Part shown: in pieces, positions 1 to 6,906 of the stretch
Layout of the letters: every line of letters starts with the position of its first letter
How positions within the stretch are numbered: the stretch's first letter is position 1
NCBI GenBank assembly: GCA_023433585.1
Contig: JAEZCL010000164.1
Coordinates: forward strand, 1 to 16,380
Direction: 5' to 3'
DNA from: Pseudomonadota bacterium
GTDB taxonomy: Bacteria > Pseudomonadota > Alphaproteobacteria > Caulobacterales > Caulobacteraceae
Length of the DNA stretch: 16,380 nucleotides
Position numbers and translations under genes: made by a program
The notes under the pieces: generated by a model
Databases searched by the model: none
The model's input: only the letters and a program-made list of their open reading frames with translations
Told to the model about the DNA's origin: nothing

Positions 1-1
1 G

Positions 2-889
2 CTGGCGACGGCCCGGCCGCCAGGCCCGCCCCCTGGTCCTCTGGCCGCGCGGTTCGAGGCCGAACGGCCGGACGCGGCCTATCTCGACGCCGTGGCCGAC
101 GTGACCGCGCGCATCGCGGCGGGCGAGATCTTCCAGGCCAACATCGCCCGGGCCTGGTCGGGCGCACTGACGCCGGGCGCGACGCCCTTCGACCTGTTCG
201 CACGGCTGGCGGAGCACAGCCCGGCGCCGCACGCCGCCTTCTGGGACCTGGGCGAACACGCCCTGGTGTCCAACTCGCCGGAGACTTTCGTGACGGTGCG
301 CGGCGGCCGCATCACCGCCCGTCCCATCAAGGGCACCCGGCCCCGGGGCGCGGACGCGGGCGAGGACGCGGCGCTGAAGGCCGAACTGCTGGCCAGCGCC
401 AAGGACCGGGCCGAAAACCTGATGATCGTGGACCTGATGCGCAACGACCTGGCGCGGGTCTGCACGCCCGGCAGCGTCACGGCGCCGGAGCTGTTCCGCG
501 TGGAGACCTATCCCAACGTCCATCACCTGGTGTCCACGGCTCAGGGACGGCTGGCGGACGGCGCGGAGGCGGGCGCGGTGATGGCGGCGGCCTTTCCGCC
601 AGGGTCGATCACCGGCGCCCCCAAGCACCAGGCCATGAAGGTCATCGCGGGGCACGAGGCCGCGCGCGGCCCCTGGTGCGGCAGCCTGTTCCTGGCGGGC
701 TTCGACGGAAGCCTCGACGCCTCGGTCCTGATCCGCACGGTCGCCCTGCGCCAGGACGGGGATGGGGGATGGCGGTTCCGCACCCTGGCCGGCGCTGGGA
801 TCGTGGCCGACAGCGACCCGGCCGCCGAACTGGCCGAGACCGACGCCAAGATCGCCGGCATCCGGCAGGCCCTGACGGGCGCACGCTGA
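2..889 (+). CDS. pabB: aminodeoxychorismate synthase component I (PabB), 3' part
   Basis: Chorismate-binding catalytic subunit of 4-amino-4-deoxychorismate synthase, which aminates chorismate with glutamine-derived ammonia on the way to p-aminobenzoate and folate, in the cytosol. The frame is open to the window edge, so the true start lies upstream; a GTG at 92 is internal, because the codons before it already read like the family (PDAAYLDAVADV just ahead of AGEIFQANIARAW). Visible chorismate-enzyme motifs are PIKGTRPRG, whose Lys is the PabB-type active-site residue, then VDLMRNDLARV, and PPGSITGAPKHQAMK near the C-terminus. The Lys in PIKGT favours PabB over anthranilate synthase TrpE. The protein ends soon after the chorismate domain (TGAR, TGA at 887), so no PabC lyase is fused at the C-terminus. 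The next gene begins 65 bp downstream with its own ribosome site. Confidence 0.9.
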   Translation: MATARPPGPPPGPLAARFEAERPDAAYLDAVADVTARIAAGEIFQANIARAWSGALTPGATPFDLFARLAEHSPAPHAAFWDLGEHALVSNSPETFVTVRGGRITARPIKGTRPRGADAGEDAALKAELLASAKDRAENLMIVDLMRNDLARVCTPGSVTAPELFRVETYPNVHHLVSTAQGRLADGAEAGAVMAAAFPPGSITGAPKHQAMKVIAGHEAARGPWCGSLFLAGFDGSLDASVLIRTVALRQDGDGGWRFRTLAGAGIVADSDPAAELAETDAKIAGIRQALTGAR

Positions 890-954
890 TTTGCGACGAC
901 GCTGTTATCGTGTTACGTTCATCCTGATGCAGGGGAGCATTCAGGAGATCATCA

Positions 955-1347
955 ATGCGTAATGTTCTGATTGCAGCCCTTGCCGCCGGCCTGATCGGCG
1001 GGGTTTCTTACGCGCCCGCTTCCAGCGCTTCGTCCGATGAGAGCGCCTCGGGCCGCCAGTGCTTCGTCGCGAGCATGGTGCGCAGCTTCTCGAGCGAAGA
1101 CGACAGGTCGATCATCGTCCACGTCTCACGGCGCGCTTCCTATGAACTCACGCCCGTCACCAATTGCCAGGATGTGGACGGGATCCATCAGGTGGGGTTG
1201 CGCACACTGAGCGGCGCCGCCAGCCTGTGCGTGGGCCAGGAGGCCGAACTGTTCATGCGCCCCAGGAACGGGTCGTCTGGACAATGCCGCGTGGAAGTCA
1301 CGCGCCGCCTGCCTGCCGCGCCTTCAGACGAAGCTCAGTCTAACTGA
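955..1347 (+). CDS. exported DUF6491 family protein (copy 1)
   Basis: 130-residue secreted protein of unknown function. An N-terminal Sec signal peptide (MRNVLIAALAAGLIGGVSYA, then a Ser-rich stretch) points to the periplasm. The mature part has the DUF6491 pattern: SGRQCF, a Phe-Ser segment, SIIVHVSRRASYEL, NCQD, SLCVG, and a closing CRVEVTRRL. Four cysteines (in RQCF, NCQD, SLCVG, QCRV) are shared with the neighbouring copy and could form two disulfides. The start at 955 is supported by AGGAG at 943-947, seven bases upstream. A weak promoter-like pair (TTGCGA 891-896, TACGTT 914-919, 17-bp spacer) lies between pabB and this gene. It is a paralogue of the gene at 1491-1892. Family assignment is from remembered motifs; the function is unknown. 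Confidence 0.8.
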   Translation: MRNVLIAALAAGLIGGVSYAPASSASSDESASGRQCFVASMVRSFSSEDDRSIIVHVSRRASYELTPVTNCQDVDGIHQVGLRTLSGAASLCVGQEAELFMRPRNGSSGQCRVEVTRRLPAAPSDEAQSN

Positions 1348-1490
1348 AGCGACGAGCGGCGTAACGAGAGGCCGCCGTCGGCGCGGGCGCCTTCGAGGCG
1401 CCGCGTCTGACGGATGGCGCGGATGGAACCGCATCACCCTGACGCCCGTATGGCCTATATGCGAGTCGCAAGGCGGCAGAGGAGGAAACC

Positions 1491-1892
1491 ATGCGAGCCA
1501 TCCTGATCACGGTCCTGGCCGTCGGTGCGGGCGCGGCGGCATCCTGCGCACAAATCCCCGCCTCCACGTCCGAGAGCGCCGCCGCCAGCGGCAGACAGTG
1601 CTTTCTGATCGACAGCGTCAGAAGCTTCTCCGGCGAGGGCGACGGCTCGATCATAGTTCACGCCTCGCAGCGCGCAGCCTATGAACTGGCGGCCATCGGC
1701 TATTGCCAGGACATCGACTGGGCCAACCAGGTGGCGCTCAGGGCCTTCGGCGGCGCCTCCAGCCTGTGCGTGGGCGAACAGGCCGACTTGATCGTGCGGC
1801 CTCTGGGCGGCCCGGCCGAACGCTGCCGCGTGCGCGTCACTCGCCGCCTCACCGAGGCGGAGGTCGAGGTCGATCACGGACCCCGCCGCTGA
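1491..1892 (+). CDS. exported DUF6491 family protein (copy 2), possible lipoprotein
   Basis: 133-residue tandem paralogue of the gene at 955-1347, separated by 143 bp. It begins with a hydrophobic signal (MRAILITVLAVGAGAAASCA). Cys19 sits in AASC, a weak lipobox because the -3 residue is Ala rather than Leu, so either signal peptidase I or II is possible. The mature region repeats the DUF6491 landmarks: SGRQCF, SIIVHASQRAAYEL, YCQDIDW, SLCVGEQADL, RCRVRVTRRL. All four cysteines of copy 1 are kept. The tail is longer and acidic/basic (EAEVEVDHGPRR). A strong ribosome site, AGGAGGAA at 1480-1487, precedes the ATG. The gene converges on the lipoprotein at 1917 with only 24 bp between stops and no obvious terminator. 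Function unknown. Confidence 0.8.
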   Translation: MRAILITVLAVGAGAAASCAQIPASTSESAAASGRQCFLIDSVRSFSGEGDGSIIVHASQRAAYELAAIGYCQDIDWANQVALRAFGGASSLCVGEQADLIVRPLGGPAERCRVRVTRRLTEAEVEVDHGPRR

Positions 1893-1916
1893 ATCCATCC
1901 CCGCGCGTCGTCGGCG

Positions 1917-2492
1917 TCAATCGTCCTGAAGCAGCGAACGGCGGAACGAGAAGCCGTCGTCGGTTCTGATGTCGTCCACACGCCAGGTCTCGCCCTCGCG
2001 GCGCAGGTCCAGGATCGTTTCGCGCCGTTCCTCGGGATCATCCGCGCCGAAGTCGAAGCGCACCCGCACGACGGCCCGGTCCGCCGTCGCCTCGTCCACG
2101 CTCACACCTCGCACCGTCAGGCCGTAAGGATCCTGGCACAGGCAGAGCGGATCGGCCTCCAGCGCCGGGTGGACGCCCTCGCCCGTCCACCCGCGCGCGC
2201 GGTCGATCAGCCCGACCACCTCGGCGGTGAAGACCGTCGGCGCGTCGCGCCCGGCCAGGGGCGCGAAGGCGTCGTCGGCCATGCGCGCATAGAGGTCGCG
2301 GGCGAAGCGCTCGGCGGCCTCGCGGGCGCCGGGCGCGTCGTCCGTCGCGTCGTCCGTCGCGGGCGCGGACATGGCCGCTTCCGGGGGCGGCGCGCAGCCT
2401 CGCCCCCCGGCGCCGCAATCGACCGGGTCATGACAGGCGGCGGTCATCAGACCGGCCAGGACGAGGACGGATGGTCTCGCCAATGGATGCAT
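1917..2492 (-). CDS. putative lipoprotein with DUF3828-like domain
   Basis: 191-residue envelope protein. A signal peptide ends in a lipobox (TAAC, Cys20), so it is probably lipid-anchored in the periplasm. A low-complexity Ala/Asp/Pro linker follows (about residues 34-55). The folded part (about 57-188) starts with a helix REAAERFARDLYARM, has DPLCLCQDPYGL in the middle, then a beta-rich section VVRVRFDFG and TILDLRREGETWRVDDI. The last segments resemble DUF3828/NTF2-like proteins, in which a strand pair with 'W-R-V/I-D-D-I' closes the domain. GGGAG about eight bases upstream supports the ATG. It is transcribed away from ileS, with 220 bp between the two starts. Its substrate or partner is unknown. 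The lipoprotein call is firm; the domain call is moderate. Confidence 0.7.
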   Translation of the reverse strand: MHPLARPSVLVLAGLMTAACHDPVDCGAGGRGCAPPPEAAMSAPATDDATDDAPGAREAAERFARDLYARMADDAFAPLAGRDAPTVFTAEVVGLIDRARGWTGEGVHPALEADPLCLCQDPYGLTVRGVSVDEATADRAVVRVRFDFGADDPEERRETILDLRREGETWRVDDIRTDDGFSFRRSLLQDD

Positions 2493-2712
2493 GGGCGTGT
2501 CTCCCTGTTCACGCCGATCATGCGCCCGGACGCCGCCTGGCGGCCCTGTCCATTGCTGACGGCCTCTGCTAGACCGGATTCATGATGGTTCGCGCCCCAA
2601 TTCCCAGGATTTCGATTCGCCGCCCGGCGTAACGCTTCAGGGCCTGGCCCCGCGTACGCCGGGATTTCGCAAATCCTCTTCGCGCAAACCCGAGAACACC
2701 GACCGGACACCC

Positions 2713-5562
2713 ATGGCCGACGCCCCCCATAATTCCCAAGGCCGCGATTACCGCGACACCGTTTTCCTGCCCGAAACCCCGTTTCCCATGCGCGGCGGCC
2801 TGCCCAAGAAGGAGCCGACGATCCTCGAGCAGTGGGGCGATCTCCATGCGGCGCTGAGGAAGCAGCGTCAGGCCGAAGGCGCGCCCCTGTTCGTGCTGCA
2901 TGACGGCCCGCCCTATGCGAACGGCGACATCCACATCGGCCACGCCCTAAACAAGACGCTGAAGGATTTCGTGGTCCGCAGCCGGTTCCTGCTGGGCTAT
3001 GACGTGGACTATGTGCCCGGCTGGGACTGCCACGGCCTGCCCATCGAGTGGAAGATCGAGGAACAGTTCCGCGCCAGGGGACGCCGCAAGGACGAGGTCT
3101 CCAAGGCCGAGTTCCGCCAGGCGTGCCGCGACTACGCCGCCGGCTGGATCGACACGCAAAGGGAGCAGTTCAAGCGCCTGGGCGTGATCGGCAGCTGGGA
3201 CGGGCGCTATGCGACCATGGATTTCGCCACCGAGGCGGCCATCGTGCGCGAATTCCACAAGTTCAAGAATTCGGGCCAGCTCTATCGCGGCTCCAAGCCC
3301 GTGATGTGGTCGCCGGTCGAGCGCACCGCCCTGGCCGACGCCGAGATCGAATATCACGACCACGTCTCGCCGACGGTCTGGGTGAAGTTCCCGGTCACCG
3401 GGGCGACGGACGATCATCCCGACGACCTTCTGGCCTTCAGGAACGCGACGCCCGCCGTGGTCATCTGGACCACCACCCCCTGGACCCTTCCGGCCAACCG
3501 GGCCGTCAGCTACGGCCCGGAGATCGCCTATGGCCTTTACGAGGTCGCGGCGCTGGAGTCGGGGCTGGAATTCGAGCCCTGGGCCAAGCCGGGCGACCGT
3601 CTGATCCTGGCCGACAAGCTGGCCGAAGAGGTGTTCAGGGCCGCGAAGATCGCCTCCTGGACCCGCGTGTCCGATCTGGACCCGTCGGGGCTGGAATGCG
3701 CCCACCCCCTGGCGGCGCTGCATCCCGGCTACGGGTTCTCCGTGCCGCTGCTGGCCGGGGACCACGTCACCGACGACGCGGGGGCCGGCTTCGTGCACAC
3801 CGCGCCGGGCCACGGCGCGGACGACTATGAGGTCTGGCGCGCCCACGGCCATCACGAGATCCCCGACACGGTCGATCCGGACGGCGCCTATTACGATCAT
3901 GTGCCCCTGTTCGGCGGCCTGAAGGTGCTGGAGACCGAGGGCAAGAAGACCGGCAAGTTCGGCCCCGCCAACCCGGCGGTGATCGAGAAGCTGATCGAGG
4001 CCGAAACCCTGCTGGCGCGCGGGCGGATGGAGCATTCCTATCCGCACTCCTGGCGATCCAAGGCGCCGGTCATCTTCCGCAACACACCCCAATGGTTCGT
4101 CCGAATGGACGGCGACGACAATCTGCGCGGGACGGCGCTGGCCGCCATCGACGCCACCACCTTCCACCCGGCAGGCGGCAAGAACCGCATCCGCTCCATG
4201 GTGGAGACGCGGCCCGACTGGCTCATCAGCCGCCAGCGCGCCTGGGGCACGCCCCTGGCCATGTTCGTGGACAAGCAGACGGGCCGGCCGCTCAATGACG
4301 AGGCGGTGGACGCGCGCATCGTCGCGGCCATCCAGGCCGAGGGCGCCGACGCCTGGTTCACCCGGCCGGACAGCGACTTCCTGGGCGCCGGTCACGACCC
4401 GGACCGCTACGAGAAGGTCGAAGACATCCTGGACGTCTGGTTCGATTCCGGCTGCACCCACGCCTTCACCCTGGAAGGCCGGGCGGATTCGAAATGGCCT
4501 GCGGATCTCTATCTGGAAGGCTCGGACCAGCATCGCGGCTGGTTCCAGTCTTCGCTGCTGGAGGCCTGCGGCACGCGCGGCCGGGCGCCCTATGACGCGG
4601 TTCTCACCCACGGCTTCACCCTGGACGAGAACGGCGAGAAGATGTCCAAGTCGCGGGGCAACACCACCGACCCGCTGAAGGTCATCAATGAATCCGGCGC
4701 CGACATCCTGCGCCTGTGGGTGGCGCTGGTCGACTACGCCGAGGACCAGCGGATCGGCAAACAGATCCTGCAGACCACGGTGGACGCCTATCGCAAGCTC
4801 AGGAACACGGTGCGCTATCTGCTGGGCGCCCTGAACGGTTTCGACGAGGCCGAGCGCCTGACGGACCTGTCGCAATTCCCACCCCTGGAGCGCTACATCC
4901 TGCATCGCCTGTGGGAACTGGACGGCCAGGTGCGCCGGGCCTACGCCGAGTATCGGTTCCAGGACGTGGTGCGGCCGGTTCTGGAGTTCTGCACCGGCGA
5001 CCTGTCGGCGCTCTATTTCGACGTGCGCAAGGACAGCCTCTACTGCGACCGGCCCGACAGCGAGAAGCGCCGGGCCGTGCGCACGGTCATGGATGCGGTG
5101 TTCGAGCGGCTGACGGCGTGGCTGGCGCCCCTGACGCCCTTCACCATGGAGGAGGCCTGGACGACGCGCTTCCCCGAAGGCGGATCTAACTGCGCGCGGG
5201 TGATTCCCGACACGCCCGCCGAATGGGAGAATCCGGCGGAGGCCGAGCGCTGGGCGAAGGTCGGGACGGTGCTGGAGGCCGTCAACGACGCGCTGGAGAC
5301 CGCGCGCCGCGACAAGCTGATCGGCGGGGCGCTGGACGCCTCTGTGTCGGTCGTCGCGCCCGCCGAGGCGCTGGCGGCGTTCGAGGGGCTGGACGCCGCC
5401 GAGGTGTTCCGCACGTCCGGCGCCGAGCTGAAGGCCGGTGAAACGGCGGTCCAGGTGCGCGTGGCCGAGCATGCCAAATGCGAACGCTGCTGGCGGCGCA
5501 TGCCGGACTTCAACGCGGACACCGGCCTGTGCGGCCGGTGCGCGGAGACCGTGGTCGCCTAG
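2713..5562 (+). CDS. ileS: isoleucyl-tRNA synthetase
   Basis: Class I aminoacyl-tRNA synthetase that charges tRNA-Ile with isoleucine in the cytosol; 949 residues, the normal bacterial length. Family landmarks are in order: DYRDTVFLP near the N-terminus, DGPPYANGDIHIGHALNKTL with HIGH at 74-77, PGWDCHGLPIEWK, the editing (CP1) domain with TTTPWTLPANRAV, DVWFDSGCTH, then KMSKS at 643-647. The C-terminal zinc knuckle is complete, with Cys923, 926, 940 and 943 (CERC...CGRC). The ATG has no strong Shine-Dalgarno (the bases before it read GACCGGACACCC), but no better in-frame start is seen and MADAPHN-DYRDTVF fits the family. No T-box-like specifier leader was recognised. Downstream is not lspA but a convergent DUF1150 gene 12 bp away, so the two transcripts meet tail to tail without a visible terminator. 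Confidence 0.98.
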   Translation: MADAPHNSQGRDYRDTVFLPETPFPMRGGLPKKEPTILEQWGDLHAALRKQRQAEGAPLFVLHDGPPYANGDIHIGHALNKTLKDFVVRSRFLLGYDVDYVPGWDCHGLPIEWKIEEQFRARGRRKDEVSKAEFRQACRDYAAGWIDTQREQFKRLGVIGSWDGRYATMDFATEAAIVREFHKFKNSGQLYRGSKPVMWSPVERTALADAEIEYHDHVSPTVWVKFPVTGATDDHPDDLLAFRNATPAVVIWTTTPWTLPANRAVSYGPEIAYGLYEVAALESGLEFEPWAKPGDRLILADKLAEEVFRAAKIASWTRVSDLDPSGLECAHPLAALHPGYGFSVPLLAGDHVTDDAGAGFVHTAPGHGADDYEVWRAHGHHEIPDTVDPDGAYYDHVPLFGGLKVLETEGKKTGKFGPANPAVIEKLIEAETLLARGRMEHSYPHSWRSKAPVIFRNTPQWFVRMDGDDNLRGTALAAIDATTFHPAGGKNRIRSMVETRPDWLISRQRAWGTPLAMFVDKQTGRPLNDEAVDARIVAAIQAEGADAWFTRPDSDFLGAGHDPDRYEKVEDILDVWFDSGCTHAFTLEGRADSKWPADLYLEGSDQHRGWFQSSLLEACGTRGRAPYDAVLTHGFTLDENGEKMSKSRGNTTDPLKVINESGADILRLWVALVDYAEDQRIGKQILQTTVDAYRKLRNTVRYLLGALNGFDEAERLTDLSQFPPLERYILHRLWELDGQVRRAYAEYRFQDVVRPVLEFCTGDLSALYFDVRKDSLYCDRPDSEKRRAVRTVMDAVFERLTAWLAPLTPFTMEEAWTTRFPEGGSNCARVIPDTPAEWENPAEAERWAKVGTVLEAVNDALETARRDKLIGGALDASVSVVAPAEALAAFEGLDAAEVFRTSGAELKAGETAVQVRVAEHAKCERCWRRMPDFNADTGLCGRCAETVVA

Positions 5563-5574
5563 GTAGAAGGCGTC

Positions 5575-5829
5575 CTAGTGCACCGACACCGGCGCCAGTT
5601 CGTGCGCCACGGCGGCGGCGAAGGCCGTTTCGCGGTCGATCATCACGGCCAGGCGTTCGCCGTCCGCGCCGTGCACGGCGTAGAGCGTCTGGTCCGGATC
5701 GATCTCGAGCCCCCGGATGTCGTCCACGCGCACGTCGGCCAGGATGTCGGCGGCCCTGACCTCGCGCACATAGACCAGGTCCGGCGCGCCCAGGGCGGTG
5801 AAATCGTCTTTGGTCATGACCGGAGTCAT
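5575..5829 (-). CDS. DUF1150 family protein
   Basis: Small acidic cytosolic protein of 84 residues with no signal or membrane segment. The pattern LGAPDLVYVREV followed by VDDIRGLEIDPDQTLYAVHGADGERLAVMIDRETAFAAA fits DUF1150, an alphaproteobacterial family commonly encoded directly after an hsp20 gene. Here it follows the hsp20 at 5923-6342 on the same strand, 93 bp apart, so it is probably cotranscribed with it and heat inducible. A role as a companion of the small heat-shock protein is inferred from context only. AGGAG six to eight bases upstream supports the ATG at 5829 over a second ATG at codon 5. A strong hairpin (5863-5887) lies in the gap between the two genes. Confidence 0.85.
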   Translation of the reverse strand: MTPVMTKDDFTALGAPDLVYVREVRAADILADVRVDDIRGLEIDPDQTLYAVHGADGERLAVMIDRETAFAAAVAHELAPVSVH

Positions 5830-5862
5830 GGGAATCTCCTTGTCATTGGCGAACGCCTGGAC

Positions 5863-5887
5863 GGGCGCACGGTTGCCGTGTGCGCCC
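5863..5887 (-). other. intercistronic hairpin between hsp20 and DUF1150
   Basis: On the minus-strand transcript an 8-bp perfect stem, GGGCGCAC with GTGCGCCC, is extended by GG/CC across a 2-nt bulge around a CAA loop. There is no U-run after it, so it is not a typical terminator. It could stabilise the hsp20 3' end or set the hsp20:DUF1150 ratio by RNA processing; that role is inference. Confidence 0.5.
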
Positions 5888-5922
5888 CTGATCCCGGCGG
5901 CCGGTGTTGGGGGAAATGGGCC

Positions 5923-6342
5923 TCAGCCGAGGGTGATGGGGATGCGCCTGACCGTTTCGGTCCGGTCCGGGCGGCTGAGGTTCACATGCAGCAGACCGTG
6001 TTCCAGCATGGCGCCGCTCACCTCCAGGCCGTCGGCCAGGACGAAGCTGCGCACGAAGCCGCGCGCGGCGATGCCCCGGTGCAGATAGGCGTTGTCCGTC
6101 CGGCCCGCGTCCTCGCGCTTGCCGGAAATGGTCAGCTGGCGGCCTTCCAGGGTCACCGACAGATCCTCGGGAGTGAACCCGGCCACCGCCAGGGTGATGC
6201 GGACCCCTGAATCTCCGCGATCCTCGACGTTGTAGGGCGGATAGCCCTCGGCGGCGGCCTTGGCCGCACGGTCGATCAGGGCCCGGGTCTGGTCGAAGCC
6301 CAGCAGGAAGGGGCTGTCGAACAACAGGGTGCGCGTCGTCAT
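5923..6342 (-). CDS. Hsp20 family small heat-shock protein (copy 1)
   Basis: ATP-independent holdase of the alpha-crystallin/IbpA family; 139 residues, cytosolic, expected to form oligomers that bind unfolding proteins. The short N-terminal arm is MTTRTLLFDSPFLLGFDQ. The alpha-crystallin domain runs from about 37 (YPPYNVED) to 125, with ITLAVAGFTPEDLSV, LTISGKR, YLHRGIAARGFVRSF and GLLHVNLSRP. The C-terminal anchoring motif I-P-I is at 134-136. It is followed by DUF1150 on the same strand. Its 5' leader holds a ROSE-type thermometer (6351-6372) that buries the GAGGA ribosome site, and a heat-shock-like promoter overlaps the stop codon of the upstream doxX-like gene. A second hsp20 of different N-terminus lies at 10106-10567. 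Confidence 0.95.
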   Translation of the reverse strand: MTTRTLLFDSPFLLGFDQTRALIDRAAKAAAEGYPPYNVEDRGDSGVRITLAVAGFTPEDLSVTLEGRQLTISGKREDAGRTDNAYLHRGIAARGFVRSFVLADGLEVSGAMLEHGLLHVNLSRPDRTETVRRIPITLG

Positions 6343-6350
6343 CTTCGTTC

Positions 6351-6413
6351 CAGTCCTCGTATCAAGCGACTGTTTCGGCCCCGGTCGCGCCCGCCCGTGA
6401 TCGGCGCGGGCGC
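6351..6413 (-). promoter_or_regulatory. ROSE-type RNA thermometer in the hsp20 (copy 1) leader
   Basis: Two hairpins are seen on the minus-strand leader. The one next to the start (6372 to 6351) pairs CAGUC with GACUG and CUUG with CGAG around a 3-nt AUA loop, leaving G6367 bulged. Its 5' strand reads UCGCU (6369-6365) opposite AGGA (6357-6354), which is the ROSE signature UYGCU/AGGA with the single unpaired G, and it masks the ribosome site GAGGA, 11 nt before the ATG. The upstream hairpin (6413 to 6387) has GCGCCCGC/GCGGGCGC plus CCG/CGG around AUCA. In known ROSE elements heat opens the weak hairpin and frees translation; that action here is inferred from the match. Confidence 0.8.
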
Positions 6414-6433
6414 CCGCAAGCCCTCGTCCGTTC

Positions 6434-6462
6434 AGATAGGAAACGCGGCGACGGCGTTCAAC
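6434..6462 (-). promoter_or_regulatory. probable heat-shock (RpoH-like) promoter of hsp20 copy 1
   Basis: Minus-strand GTTGAA (6462-6457), a 17-bp spacer, and CTATCT (6439-6434) resemble the alphaproteobacterial RpoH pattern CTTGAA-N17-C(C/T)AT-T. The predicted start near 6427 gives a leader of about 85 nt that contains exactly the thermometer hairpins. The -35 contains the TGA of the upstream doxX-like gene. Confidence 0.5.
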
Positions 6463-6877
6463 GGTCTCCCAACCGGGCGTCCAGCGACCAGCGCCCGGCG
6501 CCGTAAGCGGCCAGGACCAGGCCGACGAAGATCAGGATCGCGGGCGGGAACAGGCCGCGCGCATCGGCGCCGCCGCCCCACAGCAGGATCGTCGCCACGA
6601 TGAAATTGACGCTGAGCAGCACACCCGCCCAGCGGGTCAGGACGCCGGGGATCAGGGCCGCGCCGACAGCGAACTGGACCCAGACCGACAGGGGCGCGGC
6701 CAGGGCGGGCAGCGGGCAGTTCAGACCGGCCAGGAACGCCTCGAACTCGGCCATGCGGGCGGCGGAGGCGATGTTGTCCCACACGCCCCAGATCAGGAAC
6801 CCGCCCAGATAGAGCCGCAGCGCCAGCATGGCGGCGGGCTGGAGCGTCTTCAGGCGGGTGGGCTGCAGCATCATCAT
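6458..6877 (-). CDS. DoxX family membrane protein
   Basis: Small inner-membrane protein with four likely transmembrane helices: LALRLYLGGFLIWGVWDNI, then PLSVWVQFAVGAALIPGVL, WAGVLLSVNFIVATILLWG, and PPAILIFVGLVLAAYGAG. The order, and the first helix with GGFLIWGV-D, fit the DoxX family, some members of which are linked to quinone or thiosulfate oxidation or to redox stress. No specific substrate can be assigned. The ATG at 6877 (MMMLQPTRLKTL) is preceded by GAGGA seven bases upstream. An in-frame GTG at 6910 overlaps the hydrolase stop (GTGA) and would add 11 residues, but its only ribosome-like site sits too close, so 6877 is preferred. It is the third gene of a minus-strand run with the methyltransferase and hydrolase. 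Confidence 0.8.
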   Translation of the reverse strand: MMMLQPTRLKTLQPAAMLALRLYLGGFLIWGVWDNIASAARMAEFEAFLAGLNCPLPALAAPLSVWVQFAVGAALIPGVLTRWAGVLLSVNFIVATILLWGGGADARGLFPPAILIFVGLVLAAYGAGRWSLDARLGDR

Positions 6878-6906
6878 GGCCTGGTCCTCGCGGCGGCGGC
6901 TCGGCG

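Noticed and set aside
1382..1405. Hairpin GGCGCC/GGCGCC with UUCGA loop between the two DUF6491 genes, as a terminator
   Set aside because: The stem is 6 bp plus 3 across a bulge and no T-run follows; a self-complementary GGCGCC is common in GC-rich DNA.
2546..2575. Promoter for ileS with GCTAGACC as -10
   Set aside because: The -10 is close to the Caulobacter pattern, but the only -35-like TTGCTGA is 8 bp away, too near to be convincing.
2580..2712. T-box or other isoleucine-sensing leader before ileS
   Set aside because: No T-box core sequence, specifier loop or terminator/antiterminator pair could be found; T-boxes are rare in alphaproteobacteria.
2947..5472. Very long minus-strand open frame (841 codons) opposite ileS
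   Set aside because: It is exactly antisense to a complete ileS with all catalytic motifs; GC-rich codon bias keeps the complementary frame open. Its translation is Gly/Arg/His/Val-rich with no recognisable domain.
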